From: an uncultured Desulfovibrio sp.
GTDB lineage: Bacteria > Desulfobacterota > Desulfovibrionia > Desulfovibrionales > Desulfovibrionaceae
Direction of reading: 5' to 3'
Length of the DNA stretch: 64,000 bases
NCBI RefSeq assembly: GCF_944324525.1
Contig: NZ_CALUWS010000009.1
Location: 1 to 64,000, forward strand
The notes beneath the pieces are model-generated. The model was not told where the DNA came from. It worked only from the letters and a program-made list of their open reading frames with translations, and searched no databases. Of this stretch, positions 24,511 to 33,968 are shown piece after piece (positions within the stretch are counted from its first letter, which is position 1; every line of letters begins with the position of its first letter). Made by a program: the position numbers and the translations under genes.

Positions 24511-26261
24511 TGGCGGCGCGTCAAAGCCGTTTCGACCTGATCATCAATGCCGTGGAGCGCGTCTCCGCGCCCTTCCGGCGTATCGAGCAGGCTATGGACA
24601 GCGTGCGCGAACGTACCGAAAGGGTCGGCCAGGCGCTGGGGCGTCTGGGGCAGGCCGGCGGCTTCGGGCGGCTGTCCGGCGCCCTGAGCGCCCTTGGCGG
24701 CAGTCTGCGCGGCGTGGCGCGGGAAGGACAGGCGGGCCTGGAACGGCTGGGCGCGCTGGCGGGCCGCCTGTCGCTGCTGTTCGGCGCTGCCGGCGGCGGA
24801 GCCTTCGCTCTGGCCCATGAGGCCGCGTCCGCCGGAGCGGAAGCGAGCAAGTTCAGCAGCATGGTGGGGCTCTCCACCGCCAACTGGCAGGAATACGCCG
24901 GGGCGGCACGTCTGGCCGGGGTGGAGGCCGATGAGCTGGCCAGCCTCATGCTCACCCTGCAGGAACGGGCGGTCAATGCCGCCAACGGTGAAGAAGGCGA
25001 TATCGAGATGCTCAAGCTCATGGGCATCAGCGCCAAAAATGCCCGAGGCGAGCTCAAGAATGCCGACAGCCTGCTGCTGGAACTGGCCGACCGCGTCAAA
25101 CAGATGCGGGATGCCGGCGAGATGGGCAAGGCCGCGGGCATCATGAACCAGCTGGGCGGGGAGGAGGGCGCGCGCCTGCTGGATCTGCTCCAGAACGGCC
25201 GCTCCGGCCTGCTGGCCATGCGGCGGGAAGCCAGGGAGCTGGGGCTTGTCCTTGCGGATGATGACGTGCAGGCCAGCAAGGACTTCAATTTCTCGCTTGC
25301 GCGAGTGGCCGCCACCTTCCGAGGCATGGGCCTCACCCTGGGCAAAGCCTTTTTGCCGGCCCTCACCACCCTGCTGGACAAGTTCCAGGCCTGGCTGAAG
25401 GTCCAGCGCGACATCGTGGGCGCGGGCTTTGAGGCCTGGGTGGAGCGGCTCGATCTGGATGCGGTCTGGGCGTCAGTGGAGCGCTTTTTCACCGCGCTCG
25501 GCCGCCTTGGCGGCGCGCTGCAGCATGTGGCCGATCTGTGCGGCGGCTGGGGCAATGCGCTGACCATGCTGGCGGGCCTGCTGGGGGGCAGGTTGGCGCT
25601 GTCGCTGGGGGCGCTCATCGCGTCCGTCGGGCAGCTGGGCATGGCCCTGCTGGCCACGCCCGTGGGCTGGTTTCTGGGCATCGTCGCCGCCATCGCCGGG
25701 GCCGCTTATCTCATCTACAAGAATTGGGACGGCATTGTGGCCTATTTCCGGGGCCTCTGGGAGGGCGTGCAGGCGGCCTTTGAACGGAGCTGGCTGCAGG
25801 GCATCGTACAGGCGCTGATCAATTTCAGTCCGGCCCGCTGGATCCTGGACGGCCTCAACGAGCTGGTGGCCACCCTCACCGGCGTCGATCTCTACAGCAT
25901 CGGCGGCCGGTGGATAGATGATCTTCTGGATGGCGTGAAGAAGGGCTGGACAAAGCTCACGGGCTGGCTGGGCAAGGGGGTCGATGCCCTTACCGGCGTT
26001 TTTCGGAAGGACAGCGCGTCGGGAGCCGCCGGGACTGACGGCGGCACGGCGGCCTTCCCCATGGCGGATCCCCTCAACATGACGCCCGGCGCACGGGAAC
26101 TGCTGCGCTCGAACCGCAGCGAACATGTGGAGCGGCAGGAAAATACGGTGCGCATCGTCGCCCCCGAGGGCATGCGCCTGGAAGGCGACGGCCAGGGCCG
26201 CGGGCTGTCCGTGCGCGGCGAGGTGGCCGAGGCCGGGATACTCAACGCGGGAGCCATCTGA
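24510..26261 (+). CDS. Tail tape measure protein
   Basis: 583 aa. It has an N-terminal helical region (AVERVSAPFRRIEQAMDSVRERTERVGQALG), many Ala/Gly/Leu helices, and hydrophobic segments near 350-420 (NALTMLAGLLGGRLALSLGALI and FLGIVAAIAGAAYLIY). It starts at the ATG overlapping the frameshift product stop, exactly where tape measures lie. At about 1.5 angstrom per residue it predicts a fairly short tail, roughly 85-90 nm. It overlaps the next gene by one base. Confidence 0.9.
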   Translation: MAARQSRFDLIINAVERVSAPFRRIEQAMDSVRERTERVGQALGRLGQAGGFGRLSGALSALGGSLRGVAREGQAGLERLGALAGRLSLLFGAAGGGAFALAHEAASAGAEASKFSSMVGLSTANWQEYAGAARLAGVEADELASLMLTLQERAVNAANGEEGDIEMLKLMGISAKNARGELKNADSLLLELADRVKQMRDAGEMGKAAGIMNQLGGEEGARLLDLLQNGRSGLLAMRREARELGLVLADDDVQASKDFNFSLARVAATFRGMGLTLGKAFLPALTTLLDKFQAWLKVQRDIVGAGFEAWVERLDLDAVWASVERFFTALGRLGGALQHVADLCGGWGNALTMLAGLLGGRLALSLGALIASVGQLGMALLATPVGWFLGIVAAIAGAAYLIYKNWDGIVAYFRGLWEGVQAAFERSWLQGIVQALINFSPARWILDGLNELVATLTGVDLYSIGGRWIDDLLDGVKKGWTKLTGWLGKGVDALTGVFRKDSASGAAGTDGGTAAFPMADPLNMTPGARELLRSNRSEHVERQENTVRIVAPEGMRLEGDGQGRGLSVRGEVAEAGILNAGAI

Positions 26262-27475
26262 TGGATCTGTGGAAGATGCGGCTGCGGGCCGCCAGCTTCC
26301 GGGGCGTGCCCTTCGGGGTCACGGCTGACGAGAGCGAAGGCGGCCGCCGCACGGTGACGCACGAATTCCCCCAGCGCGAAACGCCCTATGTGGAGGATCT
26401 GGGCGGCGCGCCGCGCCGTTTCACCGTCCAGGCCTTCGTGCTGGGCGGCGATTACATGAGCCGCCGCGATGCGCTGGAAGCTGCCCTGCGGCAGGCCGGC
26501 CCGGGCACGCTGGTGCATCCCTGGTACGGCGAGGTGCAGGTCAGCCAGACCGCCCCCTACAAGGTCCGGCACAGCGCGCAGGATGGCGGCATGGCGGTTT
26601 TCCAGCTCTTTTTCTGCCGCGATGCCGAGCCAGACAGCCCGGCCGCCGGCGTCGACCAGGGGCTCCGGGCCCGGCTGGAAGGCGAGACGGCGGGCCTGCT
26701 GGCCTGCGACGGTTTCGACAGCGTGCTGCGGCTGGCCGGGCAGACGGAATGGACCGTCAGCCAGACTTACGGCCTCATCGTGGATGCCGTGGGCACGGTA
26801 CAGGCCGTGATGCGCGGCGATGTCGCCGCCGTGGCGGAGCTGCTGGGGGCGGCCACGGGCTATGACCTCATGCCGCTGGCCAGCGTGGGCCGGCATCTCT
26901 GGAGCGTGCTGCGGAGCATCGGCGGGCAGTCCGGGCTTTCTGATGCGGCCGTGTCCGGCCGCTGGGCCAGCGTGGCCCGCACTGACTTTTTGCAGACCGT
27001 GCCGGATGATGTGGGCTCCCAGCGGGCGGTGATCCAGAGCAACGGTCAGGCTGTGGAGAGCCTGGTGCGCCGTCTGGCCCTGGTGGAGTCGGCCCGCGCC
27101 GCCACCACGGCCCGGCCCGCCAGCCGGAGCGAGGCGCAGCAACTGCGCTACGATTTTTGTGATGCGATGGATGAAGTCCTGGCGCTGGAGCCGGTGATCC
27201 CGGACATGGCGCAGGCCAGCGGCATCCGCCGCAGGGAGATGGAACTGGCCGCCTCCCTGTCCAGCCTGCGTTCCGGCACGCTGGCCACGCTGGCCGAAGC
27301 CGCCCGCCGCACGCCGGAAGTGGTGACCGTCACCCCGGCCTGCGTGCTGCCTTCGCTGGCCCTCTGCTACCGCCAGAGCGGCGGCGTGGCGCTGGAGGCC
27401 GATCTGGTGGCCCGCAATCATCTCATCCATCCGGGCTTCGTGCCCGTGGAGCCGCTGGAGGTGCTGCGTGGCTGA
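26261..27475 (+). CDS. Baseplate/DNA circularisation protein (Mu gpN/gp43-like)
   Basis: 404 aa. The N-terminus matches the DNA-circulation family: RAASFRGVPFGVTADESEGGRRTVTHEFPQRETPYVEDLGGAPRRFTVQAFVLGGDY. In Mu this protein is part of the baseplate hub region. It follows the tape measure directly, as in Mu, and overlaps the next gene by 8 nt. Confidence 0.88.
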   Translation: MDLWKMRLRAASFRGVPFGVTADESEGGRRTVTHEFPQRETPYVEDLGGAPRRFTVQAFVLGGDYMSRRDALEAALRQAGPGTLVHPWYGEVQVSQTAPYKVRHSAQDGGMAVFQLFFCRDAEPDSPAAGVDQGLRARLEGETAGLLACDGFDSVLRLAGQTEWTVSQTYGLIVDAVGTVQAVMRGDVAAVAELLGAATGYDLMPLASVGRHLWSVLRSIGGQSGLSDAAVSGRWASVARTDFLQTVPDDVGSQRAVIQSNGQAVESLVRRLALVESARAATTARPASRSEAQQLRYDFCDAMDEVLALEPVIPDMAQASGIRRREMELAASLSSLRSGTLATLAEAARRTPEVVTVTPACVLPSLALCYRQSGGVALEADLVARNHLIHPGFVPVEPLEVLRG

Positions 27476-28622
27476 CGACATCACCCTGCGCATCGACGGC
27501 GTGGACTGGACCTACTGGACCTCCGTGCAGGTCTCCCGCCAGATGGACGCCATCGCCGGGACCTTCTCCCTCTCGCTGGCCGACAAGTGGGTCAACGGCG
27601 CTCAGGCGCTGCCCATTGCCGCGGGCATGGCCTGCCAGATCCTCATCGGCGGCGATCAGGTCATGGACGGCTATATCGATCAGGTACGGCCCTCCTTTTC
27701 CGCCACGGCGCACGGCATCAGCATCACCGGCCGCGACAAGAGCGCGGACCTGGTGGACTGCGCCGCCATCCACAGCCCGGGGCAGTGGCTCGACTGCACC
27801 GTGCTCCAGCTGGCCCAGGCTCTGGCCGGCCCTTTCGGGGTGAGCGTCACGGCCGAGGGCGACGTGGGCGCGCCCCTTGCCAGCTTCAAGCTGGAGGAAG
27901 GCGAAACGGCCTTCGAGGCGCTGGACCGGGCCCTGCGTCAGCGGGAACTCATGGCCTGCCCGGACGGCAAGGGCGGCATAGTGTTGCTCAAGGCCGGCGC
28001 GGGCACGGCCGGCGGCAGCCTGCGCCAGGGCGGGAACATCCTTGCCGCCGACGGCCAGTTCGATATGGCCGACCGCTTCAGCGACTACATCGTCAAGGGG
28101 CAGAAGCCCGGTACGGACACGGCCTGGGGCAAGGCTGCCTGTGCCGTGCGCGGCGAATATCGCGACCAGGCCGTGCGGCGCTACCGGCCCATGATCATCC
28201 GGGCCGAGCAGTCCGGGGACGCGGGCAACGCCCGTCAGCGGGCCGCCTGGGAGTGCAGCGTGCGGGCCGCCCGGGCCGTGACGGTCACGGCCACGGTACA
28301 GGGCTTCCGCCAGCAGGGCGCGGGCCGGGAACAGTCCGGCCCCCTCTGGCAGCTCAACCAGATGGCGGACGTGGACTTGCCCTATCTGCGCATCAGCCAG
28401 CGCCTGCTGGTGACCGGGGTGGAGTTCCGGCGCGATGCCGGATCGGGCAGCACCACCCGCCTCACCCTGCGCGATCCCGCGGCCTTCGCCCCGGAACCCG
28501 GGAAAAAGGAAAAGAGCGACGGCTCCGGCGGCAAGGGCGGCAACGTCAGGATGGAGAAGGAAGTGGACCTGCAGACCCGTCTTTCCGAAGAAGCCGCGGC
28601 GCGGCAAAAGGCCATCAAATGA
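27468..28622 (+). CDS. Baseplate hub protein (Mu gpP/gp44-like)
   Basis: 384 aa from a GTG start. The pattern ITLRIDGVDWTYWTSVQVSRQMDAIAGTFSLSLADKW and the later GGDQVMDGYIDQVRPSFSA match the gpP/gp27-like hub that forms the base of the tail tube. The stop overlaps the next start (ATGA). Confidence 0.88.
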   Translation: MADDITLRIDGVDWTYWTSVQVSRQMDAIAGTFSLSLADKWVNGAQALPIAAGMACQILIGGDQVMDGYIDQVRPSFSATAHGISITGRDKSADLVDCAAIHSPGQWLDCTVLQLAQALAGPFGVSVTAEGDVGAPLASFKLEEGETAFEALDRALRQRELMACPDGKGGIVLLKAGAGTAGGSLRQGGNILAADGQFDMADRFSDYIVKGQKPGTDTAWGKAACAVRGEYRDQAVRRYRPMIIRAEQSGDAGNARQRAAWECSVRAARAVTVTATVQGFRQQGAGREQSGPLWQLNQMADVDLPYLRISQRLLVTGVEFRRDAGSGSTTRLTLRDPAAFAPEPGKKEKSDGSGGKGGNVRMEKEVDLQTRLSEEAAARQKAIK

Positions 28623-29272
28623 GCGAGCGGCAAACCATCCGTCTGCTGGAGCGCCTGTCCCGGCGCATGCGCAACATCGTGGCGCGTGGCGTCATCTCGC
28701 TGGTGCGTGATGCCCGCAAATGGCAGTCCGCCCAGCTCGAACTGCTGGACGGCGAGGTGCTGGACGATGCCGAGCGCGCCCAGCAGTACGGCTTTTCCTC
28801 AGTGCCCCACGCCGGGGCCGAGGCTGTCGTGCTGTTCGTGGGCGCGGACCGCTCACATCCCGTGGTGCTGGCCGTGGATGACCGGCGCTACCGCGTGCAG
28901 GCCCTCAAGGACGGTGAAGTGGCGATCTATACCGACGAGGGCGACCGCATCCACCTGAAGCGCCAGCGTACCATCGAGGTGACTACCCGGCATTTCGTGC
29001 TCAAGGCCGAGGAGGACGTGACCATCGAGACCAAAAATTTCAGCGTCCAGGCCGCCGAGAGCGTGCGGATGGAGACCGCCAGCACGCAGTTCGCCACCGG
29101 GGCCCTCTCCTTCGGCGGGCAGGGCGGCGGCGAAGTCACGGCCCAGCTCGCCGGCGGCATCGTGGCCTCGCAGGACCTGCAAAGCAACGGCGGCGCCGTT
29201 TCCCTGAACCGGCATGTCCATACGGGCGTCCAGGCCGGGGGCGATACGACGGCCAGCCCCGTGGGAGGATAA
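28619..29272 (+). CDS. Baseplate spike protein (Mu gp45-like)
   Basis: 217 aa. An N-terminal OB-like domain (GVISLVRDARKWQSAQLELLDGEVLDDAERAQQYGFSSVPHAGAEAVVLF) is followed by a repetitive beta-helix (TIEVTTRHFVLKAEEDVTIETKNFSVQAAESVRMET). The C-terminal HVH motif near residue 200 (NRHVHTGVQAG) is the metal-binding tip seen in Mu gp45, where three HxH motifs hold an iron ion at the membrane-piercing point. Confidence 0.88.
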   Translation: MSERQTIRLLERLSRRMRNIVARGVISLVRDARKWQSAQLELLDGEVLDDAERAQQYGFSSVPHAGAEAVVLFVGADRSHPVVLAVDDRRYRVQALKDGEVAIYTDEGDRIHLKRQRTIEVTTRHFVLKAEEDVTIETKNFSVQAAESVRMETASTQFATGALSFGGQGGGEVTAQLAGGIVASQDLQSNGGAVSLNRHVHTGVQAGGDTTASPVGG

Positions 29273-29273
29273 C

Positions 29274-29786
29274 ATGGACATCTGTCTGCATTTCGATCAG
29301 GAGGCCGGCCTGTTCGACCTCCTGCTTTCCGGGCCGCCGGCCGACCTGCAGGGCGACGAGGGCCTGCTGACGGCGGTGATCATCTCCCTGTTCACCGATG
29401 CCCGGGCCCATGACGACGATCCCCTGCCCGATGAGCGCGTGGGCGTGCCCGGCGACCGGCGCGGCTGGTGGGGCGACTGTCTGCCCGATGCCCAGGGCGA
29501 GCGGACGCTGGAGAGCATCGGCTCCCGGCTCTGGCTGCTCTGGCGTGAAAAGGATCTGGACAGCGTGGTGGCCCGGGCCCGGCAGTATGCGGAAGAGGCC
29601 CTGGCCTGGCTGACCCGCGAGGGGCACGTCAGCTCCCTGAGCGTCAGCGTGGAGCGCGTGCAGTCGGGGCATCTGGGCATAGGCGTCGTCCTGCAGCCTT
29701 CCGGCAGCGATGTGCCGGGCCGCGAGTGGCGCTTCATCTACGATCATCAGCAAGCCCGGCCGGTGAGCGTCCGGCTGGCCGCATAG
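29274..29786 (+). CDS. Baseplate protein (Mu gp46-like)
   Basis: 170 aa. DERVGVPGDRRGWWGDCLPD and IGSRLWLLWREKD are characteristic of the GP46 family. In Mu it is a wedge component next to gp47. It follows the spike by 1 bp. Confidence 0.85.
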   Translation: MDICLHFDQEAGLFDLLLSGPPADLQGDEGLLTAVIISLFTDARAHDDDPLPDERVGVPGDRRGWWGDCLPDAQGERTLESIGSRLWLLWREKDLDSVVARARQYAEEALAWLTREGHVSSLSVSVERVQSGHLGIGVVLQPSGSDVPGREWRFIYDHQQARPVSVRLAA

Positions 29787-29797
29787 GAGAGATGGGC

Positions 29798-30877
29798 ATG
29801 GCATGGGAACGTCCGACCCTCACCAGCCTGCATGAGCGCATTGCCCGCGATCTTTCCGGCCGTCTGCTGGACGGCTCCGCCCTGCTCCGCCGTTCCGTGC
29901 TGGCGGTGCTGGCCAAGGTCTGGGCAGGGGCCTGCCATACGCTGCACAGCGTGCTGGCCTGGCTGTATCTGCAGGTCTTCGTGGACACGGCCGAGGGCGA
30001 ATATATGGAACGCTGGGCCGCCGTCTGGAACATCGTGCGCCTGCCCGCATCCGCGGCAGCGGGGGAGGTGCTGTTCACCGGTCAGGACGGTGCGGTCATC
30101 CCGGCCGCCACCCAGTTGCAGCATGTGAGCAGCGGCCTGCAGTACGCCCTGGAAGAGAGGGCCGTCATCAGCGGCGGCAGCGTGCCGGCCCGCGTCAGCG
30201 CCGTGGAGAGCGGCGCGGCCGGGGATCTGGCTGCCGGGCAGCCTTTGCAGCTGCTTTCCCCCATCGCCGGCGTGGAGAGCGTGGCCGTGGTGCGGGACGG
30301 GGGCCTGACCGGCGGCGCGGATGCCGAGAGCGACGACGCCCTGCGCGCCCGCGTGCTGGAGCGCCTGCGCCAGCCGCCCCGAGGCGGCAGCATGGCGGAC
30401 TATGTGCGCTGGGCAAAGGAAGTCCCGGGCGTGACCCGGGCCTGGTGCTATCCCATGCATCTGGGCATCGGCACCGTGGGCGTCTGCTTCGTCTGTGACG
30501 GGCAGGAGGATCCTTTCCCGTCCGAGGAGATGGTGCGTCGCGTCAGGGAACACATCGAGCCGCTGCGTCCGGTCACGGTCAAGGAGCTGGGCGTGTTCGC
30601 CCCTGAGCCGCTGGACGTGACCGTGCGCCTGCGCATCACTCCGGATACGGAGGCTTTGCGGGCGGCCGTCCGGGCCGAGATCGAAGACGTCTTTGCCCGG
30701 GAGGGCGCTCCGGGCGGCACGCTCTACCGTTCGCACATCGCCGAGGCCGTGTCCCTGACCCCCGGCGAACAGGATCACGAACTGCTGGAGCCTGCCGCCG
30801 ACGTGGAGGTGCCTGCCGCGTACCTGCCGCGGCTGGTGCAGGTCATTTTTGAAGGCGAGGGGGAGCGCCATGCCTGA
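29798..30877 (+). CDS. Baseplate J-like wedge protein (Mu gp47)
   Basis: 359 aa. The baseplate J signature is visible: TLTSLHERIARDLSGRLL, YMERWAAVWNIVRLPASAAAGEVLFTG, ESDDALRARVLERLRQPPRGGSMADYVRWAKEVPGVTRAWCYP. It forms the wedges that attach the fibres. ATG 29798 is preferred because AGGAGA lies 7 nt upstream. It overlaps the next gene by 8 nt. Confidence 0.9.
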   Translation: MAWERPTLTSLHERIARDLSGRLLDGSALLRRSVLAVLAKVWAGACHTLHSVLAWLYLQVFVDTAEGEYMERWAAVWNIVRLPASAAAGEVLFTGQDGAVIPAATQLQHVSSGLQYALEERAVISGGSVPARVSAVESGAAGDLAAGQPLQLLSPIAGVESVAVVRDGGLTGGADAESDDALRARVLERLRQPPRGGSMADYVRWAKEVPGVTRAWCYPMHLGIGTVGVCFVCDGQEDPFPSEEMVRRVREHIEPLRPVTVKELGVFAPEPLDVTVRLRITPDTEALRAAVRAEIEDVFAREGAPGGTLYRSHIAEAVSLTPGEQDHELLEPAADVEVPAAYLPRLVQVIFEGEGERHA

Positions 30878-31574
30878 GACGAGCCTGCGTGCCCGCTCCG
30901 CCGCCGATTATCTGCGCATGCTCCAGCACCTGCTGCCCCAGGGCCATGCCTGGACACGCGTTCCGGACGCCGTGCTGACCGCGCTGCTGCGGGCCACAGC
31001 CGATGAGCTGGAACGGCTGGACATGGCCATGCGCCTGCTGCTTGCCGAGATCCTGCCCACCAGCGCCATCGCCGGCCTGGAGGACTGGGAGCGCCTGCTC
31101 GGCCTGCCCGACGCCTGCCTGCCCGCCGGGACCTCCCTGCAGGAACGCCGTTCCGCCGTGCTGGCCAGGCTGCGCGACGAGGGGCGGCAGGATCTGGGCT
31201 ACTGGTACGGCGTGGCCGGATCGCTGGAGTATGACGTGACCATCGAGGAGCACTGGCCCTTCTGCTGCGGCATCCACCAATGCGGCGATCCGTCCGGCCT
31301 GAGCCCGCGCCGGCGGCAGGATCATCCCGAGATCGGCTATCTGGCCGTGCCGGAGATCCGCTGGTGGTGGAACGTCATCATCCACGGCGACCGCCTGCTG
31401 CTCTTTCGCTGCGGCGAGAGCCTGTGCGGGGAGCCGCTCATGGACTGGCGCGCCGCCTCCTCGCTGGAGTGCGTCATGCTGCGCGACAAGCTGGCCCATA
31501 CCCTGTTGACCTTTACCTATGAGGAAGGAGAAGAGCATGAGATACAATCCCCCCGCCGGATCGCAGGATCCTGA
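30870..31574 (+). CDS. Baseplate protein (Mu gp48-like, DUF2313)
   Basis: 234 aa. The N-terminal ADYLRMLQHLLPQGHAWTRVPDAVLTALLRATADELERLDMAMRLLL and the following DWERLLGLPD with ERRSAVLARLRDEGRQ match the YmfQ/DUF2313 family. It contains an unusual Cys cluster (WPFCCGIHQCGD). It ends about 40 nt inside the fibre gene. Confidence 0.85.
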   Translation: MPETSLRARSAADYLRMLQHLLPQGHAWTRVPDAVLTALLRATADELERLDMAMRLLLAEILPTSAIAGLEDWERLLGLPDACLPAGTSLQERRSAVLARLRDEGRQDLGYWYGVAGSLEYDVTIEEHWPFCCGIHQCGDPSGLSPRRRQDHPEIGYLAVPEIRWWWNVIIHGDRLLLFRCGESLCGEPLMDWRAASSLECVMLRDKLAHTLLTFTYEEGEEHEIQSPRRIAGS

Positions 31575-32328
31575 TGCCAAGTACGTTACCGGCCAGCCCG
31601 GCAAGGTGCGCGGCAGCGCCGTGCCCGCCGAGGCCGTGGAACATCCCCAGCGCGAGATCGTGGAAGTCATCAAGCAGGCCGGCCTCACGCCCAGCGGCGA
31701 CGACCTGACCCAGCTCTGGCAGGCTCTCGGGGCCCTGTTCAGGCAAAAGGTCCCCATCGCCACAGAGGAGAAAGCCGGCATCGTCAAGCCCGGTTCGGGC
31801 CTTTCCGTCGGCGAGGACGGCACCTTGGACGTGACGGTCTCCGCGGCCATCCCGGGCACCATCGTGGCGTTCGCGGGCACGTTCGGCGGCACGGGGAACC
31901 GCCATCCCATCCCGCTAGGCGGCAGTGGGCCCGATACCGGCTGGGTCCTCTGCGACGGCGGCAGCGACGGCAAGGGCGGCACCGTGCCGGACCTGCGCGG
32001 CCGTATGATCCTGGGCGTCTCTTCCGCCTATCCCAAGGGATCCAAAGGCGGCGCGGCGACGCATACGCATGCCCTGTCCGGCAATGTCGGGGCGACGACC
32101 CTTACGGTGGCGCAGATGCCGGGGCATACGCATCCTCCGGCTGCAGGACTTGTACAAGGAGCTGCCGGAAGCGGATTCCCGGGCAACCCGGGGGGCACAT
32201 GGTATCCCCAAAGCGTAGGCTCGACCGGCGGGTCCAAGTCCCACACGCACACCTTATCCGGCGCATCCGGGCAGGCCTCGACGCTCCCGCCGTACTACGC
32301 GCTGGCCTACATCATGCGCGTGGCCTGA
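31537..32328 (+). CDS. Tail fibre protein with phage tail collar domain
   Basis: 263 aa. The N-terminal half attaches to the baseplate. The C-terminal collar region (VPDLRGRMILGVSS) carries three His-x-His motifs (ATHTHALSG, MPGHTHPPA, SHTHTLSG) and ends with the family-typical LPPYYALAYIMRV. It is short for a receptor-binding protein. ATG 31537 follows GAAGGAG. The next gene is a fibre-assembly-like protein. Confidence 0.86.
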   Translation: MRYNPPAGSQDPDAKYVTGQPGKVRGSAVPAEAVEHPQREIVEVIKQAGLTPSGDDLTQLWQALGALFRQKVPIATEEKAGIVKPGSGLSVGEDGTLDVTVSAAIPGTIVAFAGTFGGTGNRHPIPLGGSGPDTGWVLCDGGSDGKGGTVPDLRGRMILGVSSAYPKGSKGGAATHTHALSGNVGATTLTVAQMPGHTHPPAAGLVQGAAGSGFPGNPGGTWYPQSVGSTGGSKSHTHTLSGASGQASTLPPYYALAYIMRVA

Positions 32329-32352
32329 TAGCGACATCCAAAGGAGAAAGAT

Positions 32353-32877
32353 ATGCCTGCTGTTACCGTTGTCCCCGCTGACCGCCTCGTTATCGTTGAC
32401 GGCGAGGCCCTGCTGTTTGATTTTTCGGCTCCGGAGGGCCTGCACGCCCTGCAATGGGACGGCGAGACCGGTCATGCCGAATGGACGGACGGCCCCAACC
32501 AGCCGCTGACCGCTGCGGACTATGACGAACAGGTCGCGCCGTATGTGACCCTGTGGCGGGAAGAAAAAACCCGGCGGGAGGAGGAAGACGCCCGGACGGC
32601 CGCCGCCCGCGCGCTGCCCGATGCCAAGGCCGCCAAGACCGCCGAGGTGCTGTCCGGCTATGACGCCGCCCTGGCCGCCAGCCTCACCATGCCCGTGGAC
32701 AGCCCGACCGCGCAGGACGTGGCCGTGGGCGCGGCCCTCTTTGCCGTGGACGACGCCGAAGGGCTGGCCTTCGTGCGGGAGACCCACGCCGCCCGCCGGG
32801 ACGAACTGCTGGCCGCCGTGGCAGCCGCCGAAAGCGTGGAGGCCGTGCGGGCCGTGGAGGTGATCTATGCTGTCTGA
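32353..32877 (+). CDS. Probable tail fibre assembly protein
   Basis: 174 aa, directly after the fibre. The central helix is Ala/Glu/Arg-rich (WREEKTRREEEDARTAAARAL), with a C-terminal helical bundle (AVDDAEGLAFVRETHAARRDELLAAVAAAESVEAVRAVEV). This layout resembles tail fibre chaperones (DUF4376-like). The assignment is mainly positional. Confidence 0.55.
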   Translation: MPAVTVVPADRLVIVDGEALLFDFSAPEGLHALQWDGETGHAEWTDGPNQPLTAADYDEQVAPYVTLWREEKTRREEEDARTAAARALPDAKAAKTAEVLSGYDAALAASLTMPVDSPTAQDVAVGAALFAVDDAEGLAFVRETHAARRDELLAAVAAAESVEAVRAVEVIYAV

Positions 32878-33013
32878 CGCGGGCGTCAGCGCCCGCCCCC
32901 TCGTCCCTTCCCGCTGCCCGGTCTGCGGCCACGCCCTGCGCTGCGTCTTCGGCCCCGACGGCCCGCGCTGGGTCTGCCCGCTGTGTGGGGAGGTGGAGCC
33001 ATGCGGGAAGTGA
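32867..33013 (+). CDS. Small zinc-ribbon phage protein
   Basis: 48 aa. Two CPxC knuckles (CPVC and CPLC, about 24 residues apart) form a zinc ribbon. It overlaps the previous gene by 11 nt and the next by 13 nt, which supports real coding in a packed operon. Function unknown. Confidence 0.65.
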   Translation: MLSDAGVSARPLVPSRCPVCGHALRCVFGPDGPRWVCPLCGEVEPCGK

Positions 33014-33906
33014 GACATCAGCGCATCACCGCTCCGGACGCGAGCGGGCACGGCCTGGGAATCAGCGACGGGCAGCCCTGGCTGGTGGAGGATTGCGTCA
33101 TCGACCTGTCCGCCTGTCCGCTGGAAGGGCTGGATGAGGCGGTGGGCATCACCTGGGGCAGCCGCGCGCTCTTCCGGCGCTGCGTCATCCGGGGCGCGGG
33201 CAAGCTGCTCCTCTGCGGCTCTGGGGATGCGGACAAGCTGGCTGTGGAACGCGGAAAGACCGTCATTTTCGAGGACTGCCTCCTTGAGGACTTCGGGCGG
33301 CGCGGCCCGGAAGTGCAGTCCTGTATGCGGGTCATCCTGCGGCGCTGCCTGATCCGCAACTGGGGGGAGCCGGGACGGTTCGACGTGCGGGCCTTTGCCG
33401 CCTGGGCGCATCACGGCGGCCGCATCGAGGCCTATGCCTGCGTCTTTGACCAGCCTCGCTTCTGGCGCGGCTGGCGGCTCATGGCGCGGGACTGGCTGGC
33501 CCATCTGGGCCAGGCCTGGAATGACGAGGGCCTGCGCGGCCTGCTGCGCCCGGCCGGCTGGCTGCCCGGCGTCTGCCGGGGGGCTGACCGCCACGGCGGG
33601 CGGGCACGTCCGGGCCGCGGATTGCCGCGCCACCCGCTGGTGGATACGGCTGGAAGGACACCACGGCCCGCGCATGCGTCGGGAAGACGCCGCCGCGCTG
33701 GAGAAAACGCTGGAAGCCATGCGCAGGGAGTAAGAAGACATGGCCCAACGAAAGGGAGACTGACAGAGGCGGGGGCGCGCCAACGCCCCCGCCGGCGCAG
33801 TGTAGGAGCGCCGCACCACGGCCCCACAAGCGGAAAAGGGCCGCTTGCGGAGTATCCGCCTGATATGCTCCTGACGAGCGAACATACCGTAGCAGGACAC
33901 CTATAA
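33001..33906 (+). CDS. Phage protein, beta-helix-like, probably frameshifted after a G6 run
   Basis: The first ~190 residues contain repeating short beta elements (DCVIDLS, RCVIRGAGKLLLCGSG, DCLLEDFG, RCLIRNWG, ACVFDQP) typical of a right-handed beta-helix or adhesin-like virion protein. After the GGGGGG at about 33580-33585 the frame becomes Arg/Gly-rich nonsense, while the +1 frame reads a sensible end (WWIRLEGHHGPRMRREDAAALEKTLEAM) and stops at 33735. The native protein was probably about 244 aa. This could be a slippage mutation, phase variation or a sequencing error. Confidence 0.55.
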   Translation: MREVRHQRITAPDASGHGLGISDGQPWLVEDCVIDLSACPLEGLDEAVGITWGSRALFRRCVIRGAGKLLLCGSGDADKLAVERGKTVIFEDCLLEDFGRRGPEVQSCMRVILRRCLIRNWGEPGRFDVRAFAAWAHHGGRIEAYACVFDQPRFWRGWRLMARDWLAHLGQAWNDEGLRGLLRPAGWLPGVCRGADRHGGRARPGRGLPRHPLVDTAGRTPRPAHASGRRRRAGENAGSHAQGVRRHGPTKGRLTEAGARQRPRRRSVGAPHHGPTSGKGPLAEYPPDMLLTSEHTVAGHL

Positions 33907-33968
33907 ACATTAGCAGCGGGCCACGCGCCCCTGCTCAGAACGCTCAGAGCGTCCATTGGAGCAAGGTC
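33736..33968. other. Intergenic region with GC hairpin before the methyltransferase
   Basis: A strong inverted repeat GGCGGGGGCG/CGCCCCCGCC at about 33770-33796 probably ends the tail operon although it lacks a T-run. A second inverted repeat lies around 33825-33850 (AAGCGG...CCGCTT). No gene is convincing except the read-through tail of the frameshifted 33001 gene. Confidence 0.4.

Noticed and set aside
22242..30877. Transposable Mu-like prophage
   Set aside because: The tail genes are Mu-like, but there is no MuA/MuB transposase, and a tyrosine integrase with tRNA att sites is present.
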